From NCBI GenBank assembly GCA_017403185.1, contig JAFQON010000041.1:62001-126000 (forward strand): a stretch of 64,000 bases of DNA. The letters run 5' to 3'. Of the stretch, positions 50,975-59,660 are shown one piece after another; positions within the stretch are counted from its first letter, which is position 1; each line of letters opens with the position of its first letter. The DNA comes from Clostridia bacterium (GTDB taxonomy: Bacteria > Bacillota > Clostridia > Oscillospirales > Acutalibacteraceae). The notes beneath the pieces were generated by a model that had not been told where the DNA came from, did not search any database, and saw only the letters and a list, made by a program, of their open reading frames with translations. The position numbers and the translations under genes are program-made.

Positions 50975-52039
50975 ATGTCAAAAATGAAAGTAGCGGTTAT
51001 AGGCTGCGGTAACATTGCTAACGCAGCGCATATTCCCGCATATATGAAGAACGATGAGGTTGAAATCAAATATTTCTGTGACCTTATTCCTGAAAGAGCG
51101 GAAGAATGTGTTGAAAAATACGGCTGCGGTAAAGCTGTTGTTGATTATCATGATTTTCTTAATGACCCCGAGCTTGATGCAGTTTCCGTCTGCACACATA
51201 ATGATTTCCATTCGATTATCTCGATTGATTTTCTTAAAGCGGGGAAACATGTAATGTGTGAGAAGCCTGCAGCAAGAATTCTTTCGGAGGCTCTTGAAAT
51301 GCAGAAGGTTGCTCACGAAACGGGCAAAATTCTCAACATCGGCGTTGTTAACCGTTTTAACACCTATGTTATGAAAATAAGAGAGCTTATCGAAAACGGC
51401 GAGCTCGGTGAGGTTTATCATGTATATGCTTCTTTCAGAAGCCACAGATCAATCCCCGGCATCGGCGGTGATTTTACAACCAAGTCAAAATCCGGCGGCG
51501 GAGCACTTATTGACTGGGGTGTTCATTTCATTGACCTTATTCTTTATTGCTGCGGCGACCCCAAGCCCTTGAGCGCATCGGGCGAAGCCTTCTGTAAGCT
51601 TGGCAAGGATATCAAAAATTATGTATGCACAAGTATGTGGGCAGCTAATTCCTGCGATATGAACGGCACTTATGATGTTGACGATTCTGTTGTAGGTCTC
51701 GTCAGAACCGAAGGACCCGTTGTAAGCTTCAACGGAGCATGGGCTCAGAATATCGGAGAGAGAGAAATGTTTATCGACTTTATGGGTGATAAAGCGGGCA
51801 TCCGCCTTCAGTATTGCTCGGACTTCCAGATCTGGTCGGTCAAAAACGGTATGCTTACCGAAACAAAGGTAGCATCAATGGAAACAGATATGTATGAAAA
51901 TGAAATAAACGATTTCATCAGATGTATCAAAACAGGCGACAAGAACCAGCAGTATATCGACTATGCTGTTGAAACTTCAAAGATAATGCAGGCAATTTAC
52001 GATTCATCAGACAGTCACAGCGAAATGAAAATTAATTGA
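50975..52039 (+). CDS. Gfo/Idh/MocA-family oxidoreductase
   Basis: 354 residues. An N-terminal Rossmann fold (KVAVIGCGNIANAAHIPAY) with the family EKPAAR motif (CEKPAARILSEA, about 97), then the alpha/beta substrate domain (GGGALIDWGVHFIDLILYC). NAD(P)-dependent sugar or polyol dehydrogenases have this form. ATG 50975 is chosen behind GGAGG. It is 15 bases ahead of nagB on the same strand and divergent from the isomerase pair. Confidence 0.92.
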   Translation: MSKMKVAVIGCGNIANAAHIPAYMKNDEVEIKYFCDLIPERAEECVEKYGCGKAVVDYHDFLNDPELDAVSVCTHNDFHSIISIDFLKAGKHVMCEKPAARILSEALEMQKVAHETGKILNIGVVNRFNTYVMKIRELIENGELGEVYHVYASFRSHRSIPGIGGDFTTKSKSGGGALIDWGVHFIDLILYCCGDPKPLSASGEAFCKLGKDIKNYVCTSMWAANSCDMNGTYDVDDSVVGLVRTEGPVVSFNGAWAQNIGEREMFIDFMGDKAGIRLQYCSDFQIWSVKNGMLTETKVASMETDMYENEINDFIRCIKTGDKNQQYIDYAVETSKIMQAIYDSSDSHSEMKIN

Positions 52040-52054
52040 AAGAGGTAATTTATA

Positions 52055-52777
52055 ATGGATATCAGAATTCTTAAAAATGATGCCGAAATCGGCGTTGCAG
52101 CAGGCAAGCTTTTCTGCGATTTTGTTAACGAAAAGCCCGATTGCGTTCTCGGCCTTGCAACAGGCGCTACACCTGTTCCCACCTATAACTATATTGCTGA
52201 GCAGTATGCTCAGGGTAAGGTTTCCTTCAAGAATGTAAAGACATTCAACCTTGACGAATACTGTGACCTTCCCAAAACTCATAAGAACAGCTATTACACA
52301 TTCATGATTGAAAATCTCTTCTCAAAGCTTGACCTTAATCTTGATAATGTAGGCTTCCTTGACGGCAACGCCGAGGACCCCGAGGCAGAGAGTGCTCGAT
52401 ATGCTGCAGATATCGCTTCAAAGGGCGGTATTGACATTCAGCTTCTCGGTATCGGCAGAAACGGTCATATCGCTTTCAACGAGCCTTCCGATGAATTCAC
52501 GGGTGAAAGCCATAAAATCAAGCTTACAGACAGCACAATTGAAGCAAACTCAATCTATTTTGACGATATTCCCATGCCCCGTTATGCAATGACAATGGGC
52601 ATCGGCTCGATCATGAAGTCAAAGAAAATCGTTCTCATTGCAACGGGCGCTTCAAAGGCTGAGGCAGTTAAGGCAATGATTCAGGGTCCCGTTACACCTC
52701 ATTGCCCCGCATCAATCCTTCAGCAGCACGAGGATGCCGTTATCTTCCTTGATGAGGCGGCAGCAAGCCTTCTTTAA
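52055..52777 (+). CDS. nagB: Glucosamine-6-phosphate deaminase
   Basis: 240 residues. LGLATGATPVPTYNYI (phosphate loop), FNLDEYCDLPKTHKNSYY (catalytic Asp) and GIGRNGHIAFNEPSDEF (catalytic His) are diagnostic. It makes fructose 6-phosphate and ammonia from glucosamine 6-phosphate. It follows the oxidoreductase, so amino-sugar breakdown is likely for this locus. No nagA is visible. Confidence 0.96.
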   Translation: MDIRILKNDAEIGVAAGKLFCDFVNEKPDCVLGLATGATPVPTYNYIAEQYAQGKVSFKNVKTFNLDEYCDLPKTHKNSYYTFMIENLFSKLDLNLDNVGFLDGNAEDPEAESARYAADIASKGGIDIQLLGIGRNGHIAFNEPSDEFTGESHKIKLTDSTIEANSIYFDDIPMPRYAMTMGIGSIMKSKKIVLIATGASKAEAVKAMIQGPVTPHCPASILQQHEDAVIFLDEAAASLL

Positions 52778-52853
52778 TCAGATTCTGCATGGCGGGGGCT
52801 TGCTCCCGCCGTTGAAATAATCCTTCAAAGAAAACTAAGGAGGTATAATTCCA

Positions 52854-54785
52854 ATGGATAACAAAAAATTCTATATAACAACACCGATATATTATCCCTC
52901 GGATAAGCTTCATATCGGCCATACTTACTCAACTGTTGCGGCGGACACAATGGCACGCTACAAGCGTTTTCAGGGCTTTGATACTTTCTTTCTTACCGGC
53001 ACGGACGAGCACGGTCAGAAGATTGAAGATAAAGCCAAGGAAGCAGGCGTAACACCCAAGGAATATGTTGACAAAATCGTTGCGGGTATCAAAGACCTGT
53101 GGAAGCTGATGAATATTTCAAACGATAAGTTTATCAGAACTACAGACGAATATCATGAAAAGGCAGTTCAGAAGATATTCACCAAAATGTACGAAAAGGG
53201 TGATATCTATAAAGGATATTACGAAGGACTTTACTGCAAGCCCTGCGAATCCTTCTGGACTGAAACACAGGCTGTTGACGGCAAATGCCCCGATTGCGGC
53301 AGACCCGTTACCAACGAACGTGAAGAAGCATATTTCTTCAAGCTTTCCGCTTATGCAGACAAGCTTCTCAAATATTATGAGGAGCATCCCGGCTTTATTG
53401 AGCCCGTAAGCAGGCAGAATGAAATGGTCAACAACTTTATCAAGCCCGGTCTTCAGGATTTGTGTGTATCCCGTTCATCCTTCAAGTGGGGCATTCCCGT
53501 GCCCGTTAACGAGGATCATGTTATCTATGTATGGCTTGATGCTCTTACCAACTATATAACTGCTCTCGGCTACGGCTCAGACGATGAAACACTCTATAAC
53601 AAATTCTGGCCCGCAGATGTTCACCTTATCGGCAAGGATATTATCCGATTCCACACCATTTATTGGCCCGCTTTCCTTATGTCGCTTGATCTGCCCCTTC
53701 CCGAGAAGGTTTACGGTCACGGCTGGGTGCTTCTTGAAGGCGGCAAAATGAGCAAGTCAAAGGGCAATGTCGTTGACCCCGTAATTCTTGCCGAAAGATA
53801 CGGCGTGGATGCACTCCGCTATTATCTTCTTCGAGAAATCGCTTTCGGCTCAGACGGTATTTTCTCAAACGAAAACCTTATCAACAGAATCAATTCAGAC
53901 CTTGCGAATGACCTCGGCAACCTTGTTTCAAGAACAGTTGCCATGGTTCAGAAGTATTTCGGCGGCACAATTCCTGCTGAAAGAGAAGCGGGCGAATTTG
54001 ATGCTGACCTCAAGGTTCTTGCTGCGCAGACAAAAACCGATGCCGAAGCGGAGCTTGATAAGCTCAATTTCTCAGTTGCCCTCACTAATATCTGGAAGTT
54101 TGTTTCAAGAACAAATAAATACATTGACGAAACTGCTCCCTGGGCTCTTGCAAAAGATGAAACAAAGCAGGCAAGGCTTGCAGAGGTTATGTATAATCTT
54201 TGCGAAAGCATAAGAATTATTTCTGTGCTTATTGCGCCCTTTATGCCTGAAACCTCCGCAAAAATCAGAGCTCAGCTTGGTGTAGCAGCCGATTTTGACT
54301 GGAGCGAAAGCGGCGAATTCGGCAAGGAAGCAACTTATACCGTTGTTAAAGGCGATATAATCTTCCCGAGAATTGACCTTGAAAAGGAGCTTGCAGAGCT
54401 TGAAGCAGCAAAGGCAGCTGCCGAGCCGGTAAATCCTCTTAAAGAAGAAATTCAGGGCGTTGCAAGAATCGGTATTGACGATTTCGCAAAGGTTGATCTC
54501 AGAGTTGCCAAAATTACCGCTTGCGAGCCTGTAAAGAAGGCCAAGAAGCTTCTCAAGCTCACCCTCGATGACGGAACTGGCGACCCCAGAACAGTTGCAT
54601 CGGGTATTGCACTTTACTATAAACCCGAAGAGCTTGTCGGCAAGAGCATAATTCTTGTTTCAAATCTCAAGCCTGCCGTTCTCTGCGGAGTTGAGAGCTG
54701 CGGAATGATTCTTGCGGCTGATGCAGGCGAAGATGTGAAGGTTATCTTTGTTGACGGAATTCCTGCGGGAAGTAAGGTAAGATAA
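52854..54785 (+). CDS. metG: Methionyl-tRNA synthetase
   Basis: 643 residues. Class I signatures are TPIYYPSDKLHIGHTYS (HIGH) and KMSKSKGNV (KMSKS), the zinc knuckle is CKPCESFW with CPDCGRP, and a C-terminal tRNA-binding domain (GIDDFAKVDLRVAKIT, about 540-643) is present. GGAGG precedes the start. Only a 20-base hairpin without a T-run lies between it and nagB. Confidence 0.97.
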   Translation: MDNKKFYITTPIYYPSDKLHIGHTYSTVAADTMARYKRFQGFDTFFLTGTDEHGQKIEDKAKEAGVTPKEYVDKIVAGIKDLWKLMNISNDKFIRTTDEYHEKAVQKIFTKMYEKGDIYKGYYEGLYCKPCESFWTETQAVDGKCPDCGRPVTNEREEAYFFKLSAYADKLLKYYEEHPGFIEPVSRQNEMVNNFIKPGLQDLCVSRSSFKWGIPVPVNEDHVIYVWLDALTNYITALGYGSDDETLYNKFWPADVHLIGKDIIRFHTIYWPAFLMSLDLPLPEKVYGHGWVLLEGGKMSKSKGNVVDPVILAERYGVDALRYYLLREIAFGSDGIFSNENLINRINSDLANDLGNLVSRTVAMVQKYFGGTIPAEREAGEFDADLKVLAAQTKTDAEAELDKLNFSVALTNIWKFVSRTNKYIDETAPWALAKDETKQARLAEVMYNLCESIRIISVLIAPFMPETSAKIRAQLGVAADFDWSESGEFGKEATYTVVKGDIIFPRIDLEKELAELEAAKAAAEPVNPLKEEIQGVARIGIDDFAKVDLRVAKITACEPVKKAKKLLKLTLDDGTGDPRTVASGIALYYKPEELVGKSIILVSNLKPAVLCGVESCGMILAADAGEDVKVIFVDGIPAGSKVR

Positions 54786-54788
54786 ACT

Positions 54789-55556
54789 ATGAATAATATC
54801 TTTGACAGTCATGCACATTATGACAGTGAAGCTTTTGATGCAGACCGAAAAGAGCTGTTGAACGCCCTGCCTGAGCGGGGCGTTTGCGGCATAATAAACT
54901 GTGCAAGTGATATGGCTTCGTCGCTCACAAGCCTTGAACTTGCTGATGAATTTGATTTCGTTTACGCTGCCTGCGGTGTTCATCCTCATGAAGCGGAAGG
55001 CTGCAAGCAGGGGTATCTGCCCGTGCTGAAAAAGCTTTGTACGGAAGAAAAATGTGTTGCCGTTGGCGAAATCGGTCTTGATTATCACTATGATTTTTCT
55101 CCCCGTGACATTCAGAAAAAGGTGTTTGAGCAGCAGCTCGTTCTTGCTAAGGAGCTTGATTTGCCCGTTATAATTCATGACAGAGAAGCTCACGAGGACA
55201 CGATGACACTTCTTAAACGGTACAAGCCCAAGGGAGTTGTGCACTGCTTCTCGGGCTCGGCTGAAATGGCAAGGGAGGTTGTGAAGCTCGGTATGTATAT
55301 AGGTCTCGGCGGCGCGGTCACCTTCAAAAACGCACGCAAGCCCAAAGAGGTTGCAGAAATTGTTCCCGAGGACAAGCTTCTTATTGAAACCGATTGTCCG
55401 TATATGACACCGGTGCCGTTCAGGGGTCAGAGATGCGACTCTTCGTTTATTCCATATACCGCCGAGGTGCTCGCTCAGGTCAGAGGAGTAACGGCTGAAG
55501 AAATTCTTGACCTTACCCGCAAAAATGCAAACACTCTTTTCGGATTGGAGTTATAA
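54789..55556 (+). CDS. tatD: TatD-family hydrolase (metal-dependent DNase)
   Basis: 255 residues. FDSHAHYDSEAFD, GVHPHEAEGC, GEIGLDYHYDFSP, IIHDREAHEDT, GVVHCFSGS and LLIETDCPYM give the metal-binding set. It follows metG by 3 bases, the usual metG-tatD arrangement of Firmicutes. Confidence 0.94.
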   Translation: MNNIFDSHAHYDSEAFDADRKELLNALPERGVCGIINCASDMASSLTSLELADEFDFVYAACGVHPHEAEGCKQGYLPVLKKLCTEEKCVAVGEIGLDYHYDFSPRDIQKKVFEQQLVLAKELDLPVIIHDREAHEDTMTLLKRYKPKGVVHCFSGSAEMAREVVKLGMYIGLGGAVTFKNARKPKEVAEIVPEDKLLIETDCPYMTPVPFRGQRCDSSFIPYTAEVLAQVRGVTAEEILDLTRKNANTLFGLEL

Positions 55557-55558
55557 TT

Positions 55559-56305
55559 ATGTTTTTACACGAAAAAACCTATGATATTGATGAGCTTGCA
55601 AGGCATAATCTGCATATTCACACACGCTTTTCAGGCTGCGCAAAGCCTGAAATGACGTCGAGGGATATAATAAAAACCGCCGAGGCGGCGGGACTTGAAA
55701 TGATAGCTATGACCGACCATAACTACATAGACAAGCAGAATGCCGTTGCTCAGCAGAGGTATGATATTCTCAGAGAAATTGCGGATATGGAAACAAATGT
55801 TAAGGTGTATATCGGTGCGGAGCTTTCGTCATACGGTGTCGGAAAATTTGCTGATGACATCGCTTGTGATAATTCGCTTGATTACAGACTTTATACTACA
55901 AACCATTATCATCAGAAATATTGGGAGCATCCCGAAGTTAAAACGCCGAGAGCTTATGCCGAGCATATGCTTGCAATAATTGACGGCGTTATCGAAAGCG
56001 GCAGAGCAGATTGCTTTGCGCATCCGTTTATGTCAGGCTATATTCACGCTTTTGATGATTTCAAGGATGTTACAAGAGCCTTTACCGATAATGAACTCGG
56101 CGATATAATGAAAAAGGCATATGAGCATGAAATTGCTTGGGAAATCAATGTTCCCGCCGTTATGAAGGACCCTGAATTCCACAAACGCTACTTCAACATC
56201 GGCAAAGAAATTGGTGTTGTTTTCAATATGGGTACGGATGCCCATTTGCTTTGCAATATTGACCCGAAGCAATTTGCCGATAAATTGAAAATAATGCTTT
56301 ATTAA
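55559..56305 (+). CDS. PHP-domain phosphoesterase
   Basis: 248 residues. LHIHTRFSGC and MTDHNY at the N-terminus, then TNHYHQKYW, CFAHPFMSGY and NMGTDAH at the C-terminus, the PHP metal site. It lies 2 bases after tatD. A histidinol phosphatase (HisK) role was considered, since that gene is missing from the his operon, but the overall pattern is not specific for it. Confidence 0.85.
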   Translation: MFLHEKTYDIDELARHNLHIHTRFSGCAKPEMTSRDIIKTAEAAGLEMIAMTDHNYIDKQNAVAQQRYDILREIADMETNVKVYIGAELSSYGVGKFADDIACDNSLDYRLYTTNHYHQKYWEHPEVKTPRAYAEHMLAIIDGVIESGRADCFAHPFMSGYIHAFDDFKDVTRAFTDNELGDIMKKAYEHEIAWEINVPAVMKDPEFHKRYFNIGKEIGVVFNMGTDAHLLCNIDPKQFADKLKIMLY

Positions 56306-56309
56306 TGCT

Positions 56310-56345
56310 AAAAGAGCTGCCTCAATCATGAGACAGCTCTTTTTG
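56310..56345. terminator. Bidirectional terminator
   Basis: AAAAGAGCTG and CAGCTCTTTT form a 10-pair stem with T-runs on both strands, between convergent genes. Confidence 0.85.
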
Positions 56346-56346
56346 G

Positions 56347-57669
56347 TTATTTAACTGATTTTTTGCTTTTTGTTTTTTGCTCGGGTTGATTTTCAAGCTC
56401 ATCTTTTTTCTTGACTCTGATATCAACAAGGTGGGTGAGCAGGCTGTAGATAACCGCTAATGCGGGCACACTCACAACTATTCCCATAACTCCGCCTGTT
56501 GTGCCGCCGATTGTGACCGCAACAAGCACCCAGATGCCGGGCAGACCAACCGATTTGCCTACAACCTTGGGATAAATAAGGTTGCTTTCAAGCTGCTGAA
56601 GAACTACTATGAAAACCACAAACCAAACAGCTTTTATCGGCTCGTCAAGAAGAATAAGGAATGCACCTATAGCAGTGCCGATGAATGCACCGAAAACGGG
56701 TATCAGCGCAGTGAAGCCTACAAGCACCGATATAACTGCAGCATAAGGCATTTTGAAAATCAGCATACCTATAAAGCAAAGAACACCGGTTATAACACCC
56801 TCTGCAAGCTGACCCGTGATAAAGCCGGTGAATGTTCTGTCAACGATTTCACAGAAATTCACAATGCGGTTAACATCGTTTTTTCTGGGCAGAAAAGCCT
56901 GCATAAGCTTTCTTGCCTGAAAGCCGAGCTTTTCTTTTTGTGCAAGAAGATAAAGTGAGAATGCGATTGCAACAATGAGGTTGACAAGACCCGAAACAAG
57001 GGAGCCGGTAAAGTTGAGTGTTTTGTCAACAAGACCGTTATCATTGATGAAGTTTTTGACTGTATCAAGGATTTTTGCCGAATTAAAGGTCATTTCGGGG
57101 AGCGTTATTCCGTGATTATCGGCAAATGCAACAAGCTTTTCAATCCATGTTTCAATCTGAACAATATATTCGGGCACGGATTTGGCAAGATTTTGCAGAG
57201 CTTTTATGAATTCGGGCAGAATCATAAAAATCAAAGCGAACAGAAAGCCTATAATCAAAAGCGTGCTGAGTGTAAGGCAAACGGGTCGCCTTGCCTTATT
57301 GCGCAGCTTCTCGTTGCCCTTTTTGAAGATTTTGTCAAAAATCTTTTCCATTGGTCTCATGAGAACATTTATAATAAAAGCAAAGCATGAGCCTATAACA
57401 AAGGGCGCAAGAAGTGATGAAATGCCCGACACAATCTGAGAAACCTTGTCCCAGTTATTGATTCCCCACGCAAAGAGAACTATAAAAGCGGCACCGGCAA
57501 CAACATATTTTATTGTTTTATTATTGAATTCAAAAACAATTTTACCGCCTGAGCTTTTTTGATGTTTTTTTGGGTTAAGCTCAATTCCGCCGTCTTCGGG
57601 AATTACACTGGCAATCAGCTCCTCAGAGGTTGCGTCCTCTGCGTTGAACTGAACATTATTATTATCCAT
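56347..57669 (-). CDS. AI-2E family transporter (PerM/YdiK-like)
   Basis: 440 residues, eight predicted membrane helices, with a charged N-terminal region of about 50 residues and a lysine-rich tail. The family signature is visible in FVIGSCFAFIINVLMRPMEKIF, then FGAFIGTAIGAFLILL and QQLESNLIYPKVVGKSVGLPGIWVL. Family members export varied molecules, and the substrate is unknown. It is 15 bases after the amino acid permease on the same strand. Confidence 0.92.
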   Translation of the reverse strand: MDNNNVQFNAEDATSEELIASVIPEDGGIELNPKKHQKSSGGKIVFEFNNKTIKYVVAGAAFIVLFAWGINNWDKVSQIVSGISSLLAPFVIGSCFAFIINVLMRPMEKIFDKIFKKGNEKLRNKARRPVCLTLSTLLIIGFLFALIFMILPEFIKALQNLAKSVPEYIVQIETWIEKLVAFADNHGITLPEMTFNSAKILDTVKNFINDNGLVDKTLNFTGSLVSGLVNLIVAIAFSLYLLAQKEKLGFQARKLMQAFLPRKNDVNRIVNFCEIVDRTFTGFITGQLAEGVITGVLCFIGMLIFKMPYAAVISVLVGFTALIPVFGAFIGTAIGAFLILLDEPIKAVWFVVFIVVLQQLESNLIYPKVVGKSVGLPGIWVLVAVTIGGTTGGVMGIVVSVPALAVIYSLLTHLVDIRVKKKDELENQPEQKTKSKKSVK

Positions 57670-57684
57670 AATTCAGAGTGTCCT

Positions 57685-59061
57685 TTAGTTTTTAGCGGGC
57701 TTTTTATTCATAAAGAAAAGACCGATAATCATTATAACAGCAAAAATGATAAGGTAACCGGGGATTTCCTTAAGATGTGCATAGAATGCTGCAATAACCA
57801 TGAAAACGCTGCCTGCGATTGCGAGCACGGGGGATACAAAACGGTTAAAGCCCTTGAAGGATTTGTTTGTCATCATCTTGATAAAGATGGGAATATAGAA
57901 GGGATAAATTGTAACAATGGGAAGCTCTGTGGGGTCAAACGCAAATATGCCGAGCTTTGCACTGAAATCGCTGAGCGATGAGCAATAGAAATAAAGAAGC
58001 CATGCTGCGCAAAGGAGAAGAGCAACGATTGATGAGTTTGCAGGCATGTTTGTGTGGGGGTCAAGATGACTGAGCACCTTGGGTGAGGGGCCTCTGTTTC
58101 TGCTGGCAATTGAATAAAGACCTCTTGAGCAGCCGAGCATAAGACCGTTAAGTGTGCCGAGACATGAAACGATAACGAAAACGAAGATGCCCGTACCCAT
58201 AACTTTTCCGAAAACGGCAGCAAAAGCGTTCTTGGCACCTGTCTGACCGTTTGCCATCATTTCTGCGTTGGGGATTGCGCCTGCAAGACCGACATAATAA
58301 AGAACATAGATAGCAACAATTATGAATGCACCGATAACGAGAGCTTTGGGAAGATTTTTCTTTGCATCCTTAAGCTCAGCGTTGATTGATGTTGCGATAA
58401 TCCAGCCTTCATATGCAAAAACAGTTGCGCAAACTGCGCCGAAAATAGCATCGGTTGTTGTAACGTTCGGGTCAACAACGGTTGAGAAGTTCTGAATTGT
58501 GCAGCCGTTATCTGAGGTCAGACCGTAGATTGTTCCCACAACAGCCATGAGAAGAAGGGGAACGAGCTTGATGAATGTGGTTGAAACCTGGAATTTACCC
58601 GAAAGAATGGGTGAAAGTGTGTTGAGAGCGTAGCTTCCTACAAGGTAGAATGCTGAAAGAGCAAGGCAGAGACCGCCTGAGATATCTGCATTTTCGCCCA
58701 TAAATACAACAAGAGTATATCTTGCTGAAAGCCATGCGAGAGCCATTGTAAGCGTGGGGTAGTAAATAGTTGAGAGGAACCAACCTACTATATAGCCGTA
58801 TTTTTCACCCACGGCCGCTTCGGCATAGTCAACAACGCCGTTGACTTTTTCGTATTTTGTGGCCATAACAGAGAAAGCGTATGCGCAGATAATCATTATG
58901 ATACCGCCGATTATCCATGCAAGAATACCGAGCTTGAGGTTACCGCCCGTAACCTGAAGAATCTTTTCGGCCTTGAAGAAAACGCCGCTGCCTACAACAA
59001 TACCTACAACCATACAGATTGCGGTGAGCAGGCCATACTTCTTTTTGAGTTCTGTTGCCAT
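57685..59061 (-). CDS. APC-family amino acid permease
   Basis: 458 residues, 12 predicted membrane helices. The start LLTAICMVVGIVVGSGVFF is the typical APC first helix, and AYEGWIIATSINAELKDAKKNLPKAL is the LAT-like helix 6 and following loop. This points to neutral amino acid uptake or exchange. ATG 59061 is chosen behind GGAGG. Probably in an operon with the AI-2E-type gene. Confidence 0.9.
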   Translation of the reverse strand: MATELKKKYGLLTAICMVVGIVVGSGVFFKAEKILQVTGGNLKLGILAWIIGGIIMIICAYAFSVMATKYEKVNGVVDYAEAAVGEKYGYIVGWFLSTIYYPTLTMALAWLSARYTLVVFMGENADISGGLCLALSAFYLVGSYALNTLSPILSGKFQVSTTFIKLVPLLLMAVVGTIYGLTSDNGCTIQNFSTVVDPNVTTTDAIFGAVCATVFAYEGWIIATSINAELKDAKKNLPKALVIGAFIIVAIYVLYYVGLAGAIPNAEMMANGQTGAKNAFAAVFGKVMGTGIFVFVIVSCLGTLNGLMLGCSRGLYSIASRNRGPSPKVLSHLDPHTNMPANSSIVALLLCAAWLLYFYCSSLSDFSAKLGIFAFDPTELPIVTIYPFYIPIFIKMMTNKSFKGFNRFVSPVLAIAGSVFMVIAAFYAHLKEIPGYLIIFAVIMIIGLFFMNKKPAKN

Positions 59062-59092
59062 TTTATTACCTCCGTAAATCATTGTTATTCAA

Positions 59093-59121
59093 ATTTTACA
59101 TTTATTTTAATAAATTGTCAA
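59093..59121 (-). promoter_or_regulatory. Sigma-A promoter of the permease operon
   Basis: On the minus strand, TTGACA (59116-59121) and TAAAAT (59093-59098), 17 bases apart. Confidence 0.75.
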
Positions 59122-59155
59122 TATTTTTAAAACAGAAGATTAAAATTTTATATGC

Positions 59156-59184
59156 TTGCCTTACGCTGAAAAATGTGATATAAT
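59156..59184 (+). promoter_or_regulatory. Sigma-A promoter of the small lipoprotein
   Basis: TTGCCT and TATAAT with 17 bases between, about 30 bases before the start codon. Confidence 0.7.
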
Positions 59185-59213
59185 AATCAGCAATAAATTA
59201 TTCGGAGGCATAA

Positions 59214-59606
59214 ATGAAAAAAAGAGTTCTGGCGGTGCTTTTGCTCTCTTCGATTGCGTTGAGCATTACTTCGTGCAAAATAGACAAGAATATTGATTTT
59301 TCAGGTGACACAACAGCTCAGTCAACCCAAAAAGAAACAAGAATTCATAACAGCTTCAAGGATGTGCTTCCTGATTTCGGCTTTGACAGCGTACCTTTAG
59401 AAAACTACAGGGAGGGTGTCAGCTATTCATTCAGTGCTCAATGCTCTGAAAAGGACTATGAGAAATACATTGATGCCGTGAAAAAAACAGGCTTTAATGT
59501 GAACTCAACAGAGGCAAACGGCTATTATTCGGCTTACACAGAAGATGATTATTTTGCGGAAATAACTCTCGTTGACGGCATGATAACGGTATTTGTGAAA
59601 AGATAA
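59214..59606 (+). CDS. Small lipoprotein of unknown function
   Basis: 130 residues. A lipoprotein signal (ALSITSC, lipidated Cys at about 21), a Thr/Gln-rich linker, and a compact alpha/beta domain (residues about 50-130). SFSAQCSEKDYEKYIDAVKK is followed by a closing ITVFVKR strand. It is monocistronic with its own promoter and terminator. No family is firmly recognised. Confidence 0.72.
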   Translation: MKKRVLAVLLLSSIALSITSCKIDKNIDFSGDTTAQSTQKETRIHNSFKDVLPDFGFDSVPLENYREGVSYSFSAQCSEKDYEKYIDAVKKTGFNVNSTEANGYYSAYTEDDYFAEITLVDGMITVFVKR

Positions 59607-59654
59607 AAGAACGGCTTGTATGGCAATTTTCTGTCATTACAAGCCGTTCTTTGT
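59606..59654. terminator. Bidirectional terminator
   Basis: AAAGAACGGCTTGTA and TACAAGCCGTTCTTT form a 15-pair stem, between the lipoprotein and the spoIVA gene. Confidence 0.85.
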
Positions 59655-59660
59655 TTCGGT

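Noticed and set aside
52793-52812. GC-rich hairpin between nagB and metG
   Set aside because: The stem is strong but no T-run follows on the plus strand, so it is not called a terminator. It may be a pause or mRNA-stability element.
55559-56305. PHP protein as the missing histidinol phosphatase (HisK)
   Set aside because: The metal motifs are shared by many PHP families and the N-terminal pattern differs from HisK; left as generic PHP.
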